The translations under genes and the position numbers were made by a program. The notes under the pieces are model-generated. The model did no database searches, was not told the DNA's origin, and saw only the letters and a list, made by a program, of their open reading frames with translations. Below are positions 14,807 through 28,771 of a stretch of DNA of 64,000 nucleotides, piece after piece; the first letter of the stretch is position 1, and each line of letters opens with the position of its first letter. The DNA is from Ascaris suum. Its lineage: Eukaryota > Nematoda > Chromadorea > Rhabditida > Ascarididae. The stretch is taken from the NCBI GenBank assembly GCA_013433145.1, contig CM024172.1, positions 2,230,501 to 2,294,500 on the forward strand, given 5' to 3'.

Positions 14807-15955
14807 AATATGATCAGTGTTGTCGTTTTATTGATTGCAAATAAACGATTGCAGTAACATTTCCACGCTACCTTCGCTTAAAGTTTGCCTCATTTAACTC
14901 ATTCAACAATCGCATCTCAATGACTTCGACATGATAAGAGAATTATAAAATCAAGTTTAAAGGGTACGCTAGTTACCTTCCCGATAAAAATTCGTTATCA
15001 CTTGATAATTTGGTAAAAAAACTACGATATCAAACGAAAAAAAAAACGAAAAAGGTATCCGCGAAATTTTCGGAGTTGAAACTTCCAATCTGGAAGAAAA
15101 AACATATACGCTTTTACGCTTAGGCATAACGTTGCTAAATTGTACTATTAAAAAAAACGAATTAGCAAAACTATTAAAAAAAAACGGAAATTTTATCAAA
15201 AATTTATACGATCGATTTAGGTGAAATTTAGATTTGAATGTTTTATGAAATGGTGATAATCAACGAAACGAGTTGATAGACCAATAGACCAATATGATAG
15301 ATTTTGCCGCTTTTATGACCACCTTTGAAGAAAATAAACAAATTAAATAATTTCGTTCAATTTTTATTTCGCATTATTAAGATATTTATTTATTCATGGC
15401 ATATATTTGCGAGCATAGCTGAGCGCTTCTTAAGCATTTTTTTTTTGCATTTAACGCTTCAAAGGAAGCATAGGATTGAAGAGTTCAACCACACTTTCAA
15501 CTTAACCTTAACGATGAGAAAATCCCACTTTTTCATGTCTCGATCGATGAGAACATATGTCAGGCCTATCATGTGGCGTCGCCTAAGAGAGAGAGCCAAG
15601 CATGTAAGTTCAATGATACTTAATGACAAAGAGGAAGAGAGAGCTTGATTTCAGCGATTGTTGGTTTTCTTAACTGAGCATATTTCTCATGATCCTCAAT
15701 GATCATTTCTATGGCGCTATCATAGTCTCACAAAAATTTTACTTTCGTTTTGCTATCATTTTCATTCCACATTCCACAATTCCCATATTTTTTCAACTTT
15801 TCGCAGATTTTCTTTCTGCGAAATCGTTTCACGGCAACGCCGTCTGTATATATACATCTGTGTCATTGTCCAATTAGCTAGAAGTTATGCGTTGATGAAA
15901 TTTAACTCAAAGGGTATTCACGAGTTCATCTGCTAGGACAGCTTTAACCCCCTCA

Positions 15956-16102
<147 letters not shown>

Positions 16103-17268
16103 TATGAAACTCTTAAATACAGATTAGTTTTCTGGGTTCTGGTTTTCAGCTCAGAATTGGTTTATATTTTAGCGAAGGAATTGCGCAATCTGCTGTTTGA
16201 TCAATAAGAGAACGCCTTGGGTGACAATATTTCATTATTGCTTTTTTTGTTGAAATTATCGATATTTGCTTGGTAGGTTAGAAATCGAGAATCCTATGAC
16301 ATGCCAGCTTTATTGACTTTTTTCCCTCATTCGTTGTGCCTCCTTCTCAGTGCTGCATATATAAACGTTTCCTCGGGCGTAATATCTTCAGGAAAAAAGC
16401 CGCGATTCATAATCAATTTTTTTCTTTTTTGGATCGAGAATTCTTTAAATTTATACAATTTTAAGCGGATTGAATTAAAATTACAGGTCGTCTTCTTATG
16501 ATGCAACTAATCACTGCAATATTAATAAGTTCGGATCGATCAAATCAATCACGTCATCAATGTCGTTTATAATATGCAAATTTTCGACTAGCCTAGTATT
16601 ATTGTATTAATTATCAGTCAACAAATATGCATATATTTTTAAAAACGTTGATTGTGTCTGTTAAAATTTGCTCCTTTCATATATCACCATTGCGATATAC
16701 GTTGAAGGTTATCCTTGGCAAGTGCAAACCAATAGAGAAATGATTGCCACGAAAGGTTTTCAATTGACGAAAATAAATGAACGTCGCCTATTTGTTCTAT
16801 CGTCTTATTAGAGAACATTTTCCACCTTTTTTTAAACCCCATTCTCATGAATGAATTTCCTGTATAATACTAACTTTATTTTACCTGCATAACTTGATGG
16901 CATTTAATTTTACCACCATATTTGCGTAATTTTTCAAGTCTATTTCCCATTAATGATACGATTTTAATATCGAACTATAAGAAGAAAAATTTGAGGGGTA
17001 AAGGTTTTTAATTGAAATATTAGTAACAATGTATCAAACGAGAATTTATCAATTTCATATCAAAAATTAGATCGTTTTTCTTGCAGATAAAAATTTTCCA
17101 CGATTTCTGGAATCAAAGGAATTCTGGAAAAATTAATGTTTACATATAGCGGCTATATGGGCTATTTTTCATTCTAATGTCATCCTCTTTTTTTTCGCAT
17201 ATTCATCTTTATTGTGCTAGAATGTAATTTATATCTTCTTTTTTCTCATGTTACCATGCTCAAATACA

Positions 17269-17271
<3 letters not shown>

Positions 17272-17343
<72 letters not shown>
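17272..17343. repeat. (TA)n microsatellite, about 72 bp
   Basis: An uninterrupted TA alternation, the shortest of the seven long arrays. Confidence 0.95.
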
Positions 17344-17348
<5 letters not shown>

Positions 17349-19915
17349 TTTCGCCTATATATGATACAGATGGAGAATTATTTTCAATAATCAGTCTTTT
17401 TTTTCATTGAAAACAAATTGAAATAATATTTTTCTCTTATTAGCGATTTGAATTTCATAATTGTTCACTTTTCATTCGTTATTTTTTCAACGAACTCTCA
17501 ATTAAAACGACAAAACGTATTTACGCTTAAGCTTATGTGTTCAAATTTTGAATCATTTCGCTGTGGGACTTTATAATTTCAACGATACCTCACTCAATAT
17601 ACATCCGTTTTATCCTCTCATTTTTCATTACTATTTTATTTTGTGATTATTTTAAATACAATAAAACATTTGCGAAAAATATCTCTTTTTTTTCAACTTT
17701 AAGGGTTCATTTCTACGGGAATATATGATGTTCTCTAATTTGTCTACAATTGAATTTTTGTACTTCGCAGTAAAACGATACCTTCAACGAATAGTAGTGT
17801 AAAGATATTTTGAAAAATGTAAAATCGAGTGCTCAGAAAGAAATTTTCGTTGTTTTCTTTGCGAATTCGGTTCTATGTTGATCTGGAAAGTAGTTGCTTT
17901 TCTTTACTTTCATTTATAGTATTCTAGTGCATTAATTTGCTCTTTAATTGTGAGGTTAGAGACGAGTTAAAAATTAAAGTTGAGTTATACCCTGTTATTT
18001 TTCTTTGCAATTTGCAAACTTTTGAAATTACCATTTGTTATTTACCATAGCTGAGCAAGAATTATGCATTGTGCAATCAAAACATGTTGTGCAAGGAATT
18101 ATCAAAAAGCTGTTTGCAAAAGTTATGTAAAATTTAATCCGCATTGCAATATCCTAAAACAATAGCATAAGGTGAATAAATATTGCATATCACACAAATT
18201 TGCCCCAGAATTATCATTTGGATTTGGAAAAGTCAAGAATCGATTAAATGTATATCCTATTAGCGATATCTATAGGTCAAGAATTGAGTGTTTTTAAATT
18301 TTTGGACGCAACATTTGAATAATCTTCCTCAGTAAACTATTATAAGATATGGTTATTACAGTAACTCACCATTCAAAAGATAGAGTCGAGAATTGTTGAT
18401 CTTAGCGATTGAGAATTGTTGCTTAGCATAGATGAGATGAAATTTTGAAGTTCTTTTTTTTTAATGAATAAATCTAGAATTAAAAGATATTATGTGAAGT
18501 CATTGATGCAGTATAATCGCTCTCAGGGTGAAATCAGAGAATTTTTTTTTTCCTTGCAAGAAACGAAAGTCTAGAAATTTTCACAAATTCTTTGCAGTTT
18601 TTATCGCTCTTTTCGCAAAGTTCTTTCCTCCTCATTGCTATCGTTTGATTGAAGTATTTCATAGTTGCTGTGCTATTAATAAGAAAATTTTTAACTAACA
18701 GCTGTTTTATGAGAGAAAAAATTTGATTAAAATCTTCGAATGTCAACATTATTTTTCATTTGCATAAAGATTTTGATTGATTACTCTTGTGGAATATATA
18801 AGCAATGCCTAGCAGCGAATTTTCAAAACCTATGAACTTAGTTTTGATGCTTTTTTTTTCCATTGTAGAATGCATCTTCTCTTTTCATTTGGAAGTGTAA
18901 TTTTTTTGTATTATCATTTTCTATTTAATGAGTGAGTTACTAATTTCACAAGAATAACTCAAATGCATTGTAAATGTCGAACATTTACTCCTATTGCTGT
19001 TTTCTTTATTCAACTTTTATTTCTTATTTTATATGTTTATGGATCCATAAAGTGTAATTTCCCTCATTGCAATTTTCGTCGGATATTCACGGCTTTCGAT
19101 CACTTATCTATCGGCATATTCACTAATCACCTCGTGCACATGAAGTCCAAAAAAAAATTTTTTTTAAACACGTCTAAACAAAATTCGCACGCTTTGCTAT
19201 CTGCTAGGTTGTGAAGTCGATTGTTGAGAGGATATGATCAAATGCGATTGCTCCGGTTCAGCTGAACCTGGAAAATGGGGAGGAGGGAGAGGTTGGAGGA
19301 GCGTTCTTCCATGAATCTCTCGAAAGTAATACGCCAGTTGATGTTACAAGTGTTTGAGTGGATCTAATTCTTCCTCCGATAGCGAAATCTTCGAGTTTAC
19401 TCCTCAATATCTCTTCAGGTGTACCGCAATAAGCATACCTTCAGGATGTAATATAAAATTAATGGGATATTTCGTTGTATGATATTCGAAAGGTTGAAAT
19501 CTGGTTCTTTCTCTCTTAATTAGCATCGCAGATATTTGGAAAAGTATGAAGAAGTTAACTATCACTTCCATAATATTTTTCGCTAGCGCTGAAATAGATA
19601 ACCTCTCAGCTACTGTGATCTCTCCTCCAGAGAGCAGTTGTTCACTTTAGAGGGCGGAGAGAATTCGTAACAAAATGAGCGTTTGATTTCAGAATTCATC
19701 AGAAACGACATTTTAGCTTTTTTTTTGTGCTCATCTGATATCGCATATCACCTATATTAGCATGTCTAAAGTTGTGTTCCTTTCTTGTTTTTATTTACTT
19801 ATTAATTAACTAGTTAACATATTTGTTGACTTGTTTATCTACTCCAAGATCTTGAAGTGGGTAAACATACAAAAATATGGGAGCGTTAACAGCAAGAAAG
19901 AGTAAAAGCTAAAAT

Positions 19916-20400
19916 TCAAGTGAATAGATGTTCAGTACGTAAGAGTAACAGTAGCATGGTAAGGCGCAGTTTAAGATCTAAAGGAATGAATGCATTAACG
20001 ATATCGGCGGGAAGCAGATTCCAGATGAGTACCACAAAAAACTGGAAACAATGCAGAACTACATTTTTTGTACTGCATAATCTTTTGGCGAACTGAAAAT
20101 GATATGCTTGTCAACAATAGGATAGGCGAACTGAAATATTTCTAATATCGTGATGTCGATAAAGCCAAACACGATTTTATAATAAAGGATTAAGTCAATA
20201 CTGAGTGTGTAATATACCAATAATTCCAGATTAAAGATTTTTATCCTAGTAATGTAATCAGATTGATATAGGCGAAGATAAATTTTGCGAAAAACAATGC
20301 CGATGAAGCGTTTCTGAACATTCTCTAATAGCATATTGTTAGAAACGAAATGAGGAGAACATCAAGCTTAGCATATCTGCGTTGCAAAGTGTGGAGAATA
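19916..20400 (-). mobile_element. Decayed LINE (non-LTR retrotransposon) 3' fragment, copy A
   Basis: The minus strand encodes the C-terminal end of a LINE reverse transcriptase. It reads CSPHF, then LLENVQKRF, FRKIY, DYITRIKIFNLE and DLILYYKI. In another frame it gives WNLLPADIVNA and then a short LKLRL tail ending in a stop at 19,916. The order SP, LLE-VQ-RF, RLK-LNL, DLI--YKI, WN-LP--IV-A is that of the RT thumb and tail of CR1/L2/Jockey-type LINEs. Upstream of CSPHF the frame contains stops, and the two conserved blocks are in different frames, so the copy is dead and 5'-truncated. Beyond it (19,785-19,850) lies a degenerate TAAA-rich tail. It is clearly related to copy B near 63 kb. Confidence 0.85.
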
Positions 20401-21980
20401 TAGTTTCCCAATTTTCGATAATTTTTCAACAAGAGTGAAACACTATAATCGCTAATGAAGTTTAGGACACGAAGACATTAGGTCTTCAATTTCGCGAACA
20501 TAGTCCCTAATAGAAAGAACCTTATCTTCTAGTCTGAGGAAATATTCATTTCCGAAGTTGTCTTCTTGTTTGGATCTGCGATTTTCATATTTGTTGCATA
20601 ATTTTTTCTACATAATGAGCAAGCACAACTGTATTGCATTTTCGTTCGAATTTCAATGACGTTTGATTGTATCATTTAACGATGAATTTTTATATATTTC
20701 ACGTTGAGACTAGAGTACTATTTTGTGGGAAACATTCCCCATAGAGTGAATATTTTTTGCCAATCTTCCATTGGAAAAAAAAGAAAAGAAATATTCGCAA
20801 GGAATCCGTATTTTTATGAAATTTAACATTTTTATGCATTGTTTCCTAGTGTATTGATATCGATTATGCTATAAATAAGCGAGAATTCCAAGAAATTTTC
20901 CACTTGAATTTTTCAAAAATGTGCCCAATTTAAAAAATAAGCACTACATAATGAAAAAAAAAAATTCGAAGAACTCATAATTTGAGTGTTGATTTGATAT
21001 AATTTTCTTGCGTGAAGGTATTTTAAAGTTCTCTATTCTCGATTGATGAAGAATTCAGTTTTGAAGCCTTAGAAGCATATGGCAAATCCACTATGCTCCT
21101 AATGCCTTTGCCTTTTCTCTTTCATCGAATTTTTCTCTCCTTTTTCTTCCCAAATTTGCACTAGCAAATGTAGGCAATCATATGAGTTGCTATAATGGCT
21201 AATGAAAAAAAAAAATCAAATCTTGCTGTTATCTTGTTATAGCTTCAAAAATCTATTTTTTAATCTTTTTCTAAAATCTCTTTACTTAAATCATTACTGG
21301 GAAAATCAAATTTTCAAGAAATTACAATTTTATTTCGCAGCTAAGCGTATCGAGTGGAATATAATTAGTGCTTTTTTTTTGAATTTTACAGCATCATACT
21401 GTTCTAATCACCGTTTATTATTAATGTAAGGTTGTGTCTGTTAAAAGGCAGTAAGCCGCATCTCATCGTCCTATCTGAATTCCTGTCGACAATGCTCTCT
21501 TCCTCATCTATACATCTATTCACGCGTACTTACTTTTATGCGAATTTTATTAACAACCGATTTTTTTCCAACGATATAAAAACACTTAACGAAATCATTC
21601 ATGATGAGATTCAAGTTGCCTATTCATCCATGATCAGATTCATGGATATGCTCTTGCAAAAATCCATTCAATGCAACGAACAACGCCATATTTGCGTAAG
21701 CACTATTGGAGTTTATGCAAATAAACTACAAAGCTAAATTTGAATTTTACAGCCGATTTACTCTTTCACTTCGTGTTGACTCAAAATTAGTATCAGTGGA
21801 TGGGCGAAATATTGAATGAAACACTTCAAGTGCCAGAGGAACACCGATCATTTAGAAACAAGTGAAAAATACTTCAAGGATTGGTAATGATATAAGCTCT
21901 TATATATGCAAAATTTGGAACGAGAATTTGCATATGCAAAATTAATTTGCCATTCTGTTGATCCATATGTCAATGTAAGG

Positions 21981-22099
21981 ATATTTATTTATTCACTTGT
22001 TTATTTGCTTATTTACTTATTTATCCATTTTTTAAATTTATTTATCCATTTATTTATTTATTTGCTTAATTACTTGTTTACTTATTTATTTATTTATTT
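21981..22099 (-). repeat. (TTTA)n-type tract, possible LINE or SINE tail
   Basis: Degenerate TTTA/TTTG/TTAC units over about 120 bases. Read on the minus strand this is a TAAA tail like the one that ends LINE copy B. On its 5' side in that orientation lies a G+C-richer stretch (22,140-22,240) that resembles a segment near 11,190, so it may be the tail of a short retroposon. Confidence 0.55.
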
Positions 22100-23119
22100 C
22101 AATTAATAGACCGTTGATTACGAATAAATATCTCTTCATATCGCCTCCACCTACCCTGACCTAATGCCCCTTTGATCCAGCTGGATCCTTGGTCCTTAGG
22201 TTAGCCTCTACTTTTGCAGGTGGGTTGCGCGAAAAGGTATTGTGTGTACATAGATGCATCAAATGCTCTAGGAAATGATACCGCCAATCGCTTTGATGGC
22301 CGTGATCTCTTGCAGCACTCTTACGAAAGCGAAAACTGATCAGAGTGTACGATTACAACTCATTTTACCCTAAGTGATTTATTATTAATTATATTTGCCG
22401 TTGGTTTTTGTTTGCTGTATGTCGAAGATTCGAGATTATTTCAAAATTCATATTGAGAATTATGGAGGGTATATCATCCATGAAAGTGAACTTTCACCTA
22501 ATATTGAATAGATGAACGATCATTCAAGAATTTTCATCATATCCGCACAACTAAGAAAAAGCATCGTTCATCGAATGAGTTGGAACTATTATTATTTCCA
22601 TCAATTAGCTTTCATTTTAAGCTTTGCTATAATTTGTTTAGTTATTTGAAATGTCCAACTGTGAAGTTTTCTTCTTTTTTTTTTTTTTTAAAAAAATGAA
22701 AATTGCCTATTGTTATGTTAGTTTTTCGAATACATTCGTGCTTAACTGCTGTGAATTTAAGTGGGGAAAAAAAAAACGCTCTTTGATGCAATCAGCAGTC
22801 ATTGAAATGCGAAAAAAAAGAAATTGAATACGAATGACATGAGGTGGTGAACAGGAAAAATTATTAGTTTTCCACTGAGAAAAGTACGCCCACTTAGAAT
22901 TTAGCCATCAGAATCCATCAATGAAGCCATTAAAATATTTTTTTTAATGACATTTCGTTTCAACGCTTTTGCTTTTGCTTTTTATACTGTTTAAATAACA
23001 CCTATGCGTTATGCAATATAGATGTTTTTCTTTGAGAAAACTTTATTCATGAGAATTTAATAACTATAACTACAAATATAAATACGAATATAAATGTGAA
23101 CGTAAACAAATGAATAAAC

Positions 23120-23249
<130 letters not shown>

Positions 23250-23951
23250 CTGCTTCATTTACTGAGTCTTAGTAAAAGAATAAAGCGTGTATCAACAACG
23301 CAAATTTCGTTATATACGTTTGTTAATGACTATTTAGTGACGTTTTGGATGACACGAGTGCAAAGCAAGAGTCTGTCCCGAACCTGTCCACTGTTTGTCA
23401 GATCACCTTCGCTGACCGCTTCGTAGTGCGCATCAAACAGCATCGCGTTCCACCAATTATGTTCGTTCACAAAATATTTCTCTAAAATCGACCAAACTCC
23501 TCATTTAGTTATTTCAGAATTTATTCCTTTTCATTTATTGTCTCTCATAGAACTTCAGCAAAAAAAAGTGTTTCATAGCGCTAAATTTGTCATTGAAAAA
23601 GGGGAGAGATGATCGATTAATACAATAGGGCAAGCAGTTGTGAAACATTTGCTTCAGAGGGAATAACACTTTATATTGGCTCAAAGGTTCAAATATGACT
23701 CATTTATTTGAATGTAACAACAAATTCAACAGCTGCGACGTTGGCGGTATTAGTCGGCATCTATCCATCATAAAAAATTCGACTAATTTTAGCTCAATTT
23801 TTCACCTGTAACATTTGCAAGCAGTGCACTTGATATGTATATATCATTTGCTCGATTCATTTTCTAATGTGAGATTAATGAAGGTCGCTATTCCTCGTTG
23901 CAAATGAACAATCTTCATCCGTTTATTTGATATCTTTGGATGTTAACTAGC

Positions 23952-24097
23952 TATCATCATATCATAATCATATCATATCATATCATATCATATCATATCA
24001 TATCATATCATATATATCATATCATATCATCATATATCATATCATATCATATCATATCATATCATATCATATCATATTGATATATATCATATTATAT
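23952..24097. repeat. (TATCA)n pentanucleotide array
   Basis: About 25 units of ATATC/TATCA with a few CATCAT and TATATATCAT variants. This is the only pentanucleotide array in the window. Confidence 0.9.
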
Positions 24098-25480
24098 TAT
24101 TTATGCATCTTATTCATAATCTTTACGAATTTCACTTTTCGTTTCATAATTTCTAATTTTCGAAAGAATATTATCACTAAATAGTAATTTTTCTTTTGCA
24201 TTTGTAAACATAAAACTTCTTGGAGATTTTTTTAAAACATAAGTTGAAAAGTTCTTTTTTTAAAGCGTTTTGCTCCCTTTTTTTTTTAAAGCAAAAGTAT
24301 TCATCAAACCTTAAGAAAAAGGGCAGCGCCGTTTGATGACCTCTAATTCTATTAGGGAGTATTTTCTTTAGCAGATAGTTTCGTCAGCTTAGCAAATATG
24401 CCACATTTTGGGTGCGATGGTTATCTCATTACAGCATAAAATAGTTTTCCTTTTTTTCGGATATAATAACTTTTTTAGTTCGATAATTTTTTGGGTAATT
24501 TCTGAAACATCGCTAGCCTCCCTAATTTAATTTGCCTTAATTAGTGATCATAAATTATAAGTTTTGAATAAATTTAGTGATTGCTAATAATATTTATAGC
24601 GAGAAGGCAATTTGATTTCAAATATCATTCAAAAAAATTCCTAATGATTTTCCTTTTTTTTTTCTCGATTCTTTTCGGGTTTGCCTATTTGATATATTAT
24701 GAAAAGCTATGAAAATTATCAATTTGACACAAATGGCAGCTATAGACTTTTCAATAAAATCTCGAACGCACTATTAGAACCCTTAACTTTCTAAGCGCTA
24801 TCTAACGCAATTCCCTCTAGTGCTTTATCACGCTTTAATTGTTATTGGCATAATTTTTCGTTATTCACATATATCAATTTTGCCGTCAATATATTTTGAA
24901 GTACGAGTTGTATCGCAGTGCAATTTATTTAGCTACAAGCGAATACAATGCAAAAAATCAGCTTTATTCATTTCATATTGCGGATTATGCAAATCTATTT
25001 GCGTCATAGAACGGATATTTAGAGTGATTGACGCATATATTTGTTGTGGTTTTGTTTTATTTAGCTGTCGTTGATATATGCAATATTCAGCGCTGGAATC
25101 ATGTTGTTAAATGCTATTAATACCTAATGCTGTTTTCACCCTAGATGATGAAGTATACTCAATCTTTGCGCTTATCATTGGAAGATTTTTGAATAAGTTG
25201 GAAATTTTCATTTTATATGCAAATTTATTGGCTCATTTATGTGACGCTTGATTCGAATATAAAACAAGCATTTATTCTTAATAGACAAAGGTCGCTTAGG
25301 TGTAACTTCGATCGATACAAATATATAGATGAGGTTGAAATGAACTATAAACCTAGTAACTAGTCATTAGAACAAGTAAAAGATGATAGCAAAAGAAGGA
25401 ATCGTTGAGTCGTCTAGCATATTCTGCTTATGCTTATAGATTACTAATTTACTAGTGATCAAAAGTTTATTTTGTTGTTG

Positions 25481-25560
25481 CTTTATTTATTTATTTATTT
25501 ATTTACTTGTTTATTTATTTATTTACTCGTTTATTTATTTATTTGTCCGTTTGTTTATTA
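25481..25560 (-). repeat. (TTTA)n-type tract, possible LINE tail
   Basis: TTTA units with scattered TTTACTTG/TTTACTCG variants. The plus-strand 3' boundary, TTTGTCCGTTTGTTTATT, resembles the reverse complement of the junction between body and tail of LINE copy B (AATAAACAAACAAATAAA). The body next to it carries no RT sequence I can read. Confidence 0.5.
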
Positions 25561-26794
25561 ACTTTGGTGAATACGTCATGTATTTCGTGTTGGCAATTGT
25601 AAGTATTGTGCAGTCGTTACGTTTCTCTTGCGCAATGCAATTCCTCTTTTTTTTAATTACCTACACAAAGGTCGCACTTTTTGCACATTTACACATCCTT
25701 GCAGGCTTAGAGACTTTTGGCGACTTATTGATCTTTGAAATTTTGCATACTTATCGACCTTTGCAGACTTATCGAAGGAGTTTGCGCAATCTTTGCTGTA
25801 AATTATCTCCATTGCTCCGTATTGCTTTCTATTACAATTTTTTCACCACAGATAAATTATTTATAATGATCGAGTATAATCATATTATAATAATCATATA
25901 TATGATTATAATCACATATAATAGAGCAATTCAACAAATATAATCATTTCTAATAATAAATGAATGTCATATTGATCGAAACACCGAACTCCAAGTTCAC
26001 AATAGAGCAATTTAATTGTTTGGCGATATTTTATTGAGAAATATATCGTTGATTACTTCCGATTAGTTTTGGGCGTTCCGTTAAAACGACAATAGACTGA
26101 TTGAGGTGTGCTCTTTACTCAATTATTACTCTTTATTGCTAAATGTTTATCACTTCTAACATAAACAATCTCAACGATATCCTTTTATATGCAAAATTTT
26201 TAAAGTAAGTTTAATTTTTATATTTTAACGATGATTATTTTATACTGAAATTCGATTATTTAATACTGAAATTCTGTACTAAAATTACCCCTTTAATAAA
26301 ATTTAAGTTATGAGAAAGTATGAAAATTGTTGCATAAATATTATCGCTTCGCCAAATAAATGAAACAATTTCATCGTTTTCATCGTTATGAAGATCATTA
26401 ATTAATGGTAGATGTTGTGCTCAAAAAAAAGGGAAACCAACTAAAATGGATTACATGTAGAGTCTTATTTAGAAGAAGCTATACGTTATGTATGTGGCGG
26501 TGATTTACCAAGTTTTTATTACTGCTAATATTAAATGCGTTACAATATTTTACCCTATTACTTGCAATGTTTGGCTCCTTTCAAAGCTTATAATATTCTC
26601 AGCCAAGTGGAATTATTATCAAGTTTTATCTTTATCATTTAACAATTGATAACGATTATAAACTTAATTGCATAAGCATCCCTTTTAGAAAAAAATGTTG
26701 AGGCTGATATAACTAAAGTGTTTTCTTTTGCTTTTACTAATTTACATCTATAAAGTAGATCATACTGATGGTATGCATTTACATATGTATACTC

Positions 26795-26900
<106 letters not shown>

Positions 26901-28756
26901 TTTGCTTGATAGCTGAAACTTGAGAACTAAAGAAATTTTGCGTTAGAAATTTAGTTACCATGAATAAGTATAAATAAATGAATTGTTGAAATTTATGCAA
27001 AGTATTGCATCATTGAATCACTTCCTATAAGTATCACCTATCGCAATGATATTTAGAAATTTTGAAATGTTGAATTTGAAAAGAAATTGTTGACATTTAA
27101 ACGTTAAAAATATTTTCTATGCATATTATACAATAGCCGAATCGTAGAGGCGACGAATCATTTCTATAATATTTGTGTGGGTGATCGAATCAATGAAAAT
27201 TTTTGAGGGAATTATTTAGTTTTATTGTTGAATAGTCTTGTGAAATTGGTTGATCGGTTGAACGAGATCCATCAACGCATTCTCATCACCTTTTCCCAGG
27301 AAATCAAGGTGTTAAACTACATTTGTCATTAGTCAATATTGCACGCATTAGATGGATTGTTTTTTACTTAAGAACTACAATTATATGGGAAAATGCTATT
27401 TTATCTAGTCATATGATGTGAGGCTTTCATTTTTTTTTTTTTGAAGAAAATTTTGATTATTATAAGTGGGCAAAAATATGTTTATTTCGCCTTTAGTTTT
27501 TAGCCTATTCTAATGTTTTCAAAGTCCATTTTGAAGTTGTGATTATCTGATTAAAATACCGATTGCTTATTCTCTAATTTCTTATCTCTTCTTAGAACGT
27601 AATCTTCTAGTATCAGTGGATGCACAATTTCGATCTTTAATGCATTGAATATGGCTCAAAAAAAAAAATCGAAATATTATTCGGCTGGCATTATTGCGTC
27701 AAATATTGATAGAATAGATGATTGTTGAAGTGGTTTATGAAATTAAAATAAGAAGGTTTTTTTTCCGAATGATTTGTGGAGTTGACGAATTGGTGATGAC
27801 AAACGAAAGGTGTGCTGTACACTGTCGACTTATGACGTTATCGCTTTCATACCGTCTTAGTGATGAATCTTCTTCGTGGAAATTTTTCCTTAAATTCAAA
27901 GGTTTTTTTTTTTGCTAAATTGTTGAATAGTTGGATCAGTTTGCAGTGAAATTCGCTTAGCAGGTCAACTCATTCATACATGTTGTTAATGACCAGTGAA
28001 ACAGTAGTGACCACTATTTGATGAGGTGATAATATCGGTCGACAAAGACCATAACTTGAACAGATCGTTGATTGTTATCGAGTGGAAATAGTTTCTTCTT
28101 TTTTTTTTTTTGAATATTGTAGTGATTTTTGAAAACAAATAAAATGCAATGTTAAGAGCGCTTAGCAATGTGATCATTAATCGATGCGATTGATTGCAAA
28201 TATGTAAAAATGAATGCAAAGTAATTCATACGCTCTCAATAGCAATACTGTTTGTCGGCTTTTCAACACATCAATCGAACATAATACTCCACTTTACATT
28301 ACAATTTCATTCCATATTTTAATTTCATTTCTTATTTTAAGCAGTTGACAAAATGCTAAATTTAAAACGCTAAATATTGCTATATATGTTTGATCAAATA
28401 CTAATTTTTCCGATTAATATGAGAATATTAATAAAACTAAAATTATTATTTCAGTACTTTTTAATAATATCATTTAATTCATACAAATTTAAATTCGTTT
28501 AATATCTAATACTCTCTAATTTTTCTTATAATAAAGTGCAATTTTAAGCGATAATTAGTGAAATTATTACCTTTGGAACGCTTTAAAAAACATGAGGTAA
28601 ATTCATCACTTAAAGAAAATTTTCACCTATTTAAATTGGATCTTTTCATGAAATTTTTTGAAAAGTGAACATTGATGAATGAATGATTTTCAATTTTAAC
28701 TATTATTATTGTTTAAATAGAATCTTTTTTTAAATCTCATTATTCTGGTTTTTTTT

Positions 28757-28771
28757 GGGGGGGGGGGGGGG
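28757..28771. repeat. 15-G run followed by G-rich tract
   Basis: Fifteen G bases followed by GAGAGGGAGAGGAGGGAGGGG. There are enough GGG blocks for a G-quadruplex on the plus strand. Confidence 0.85.
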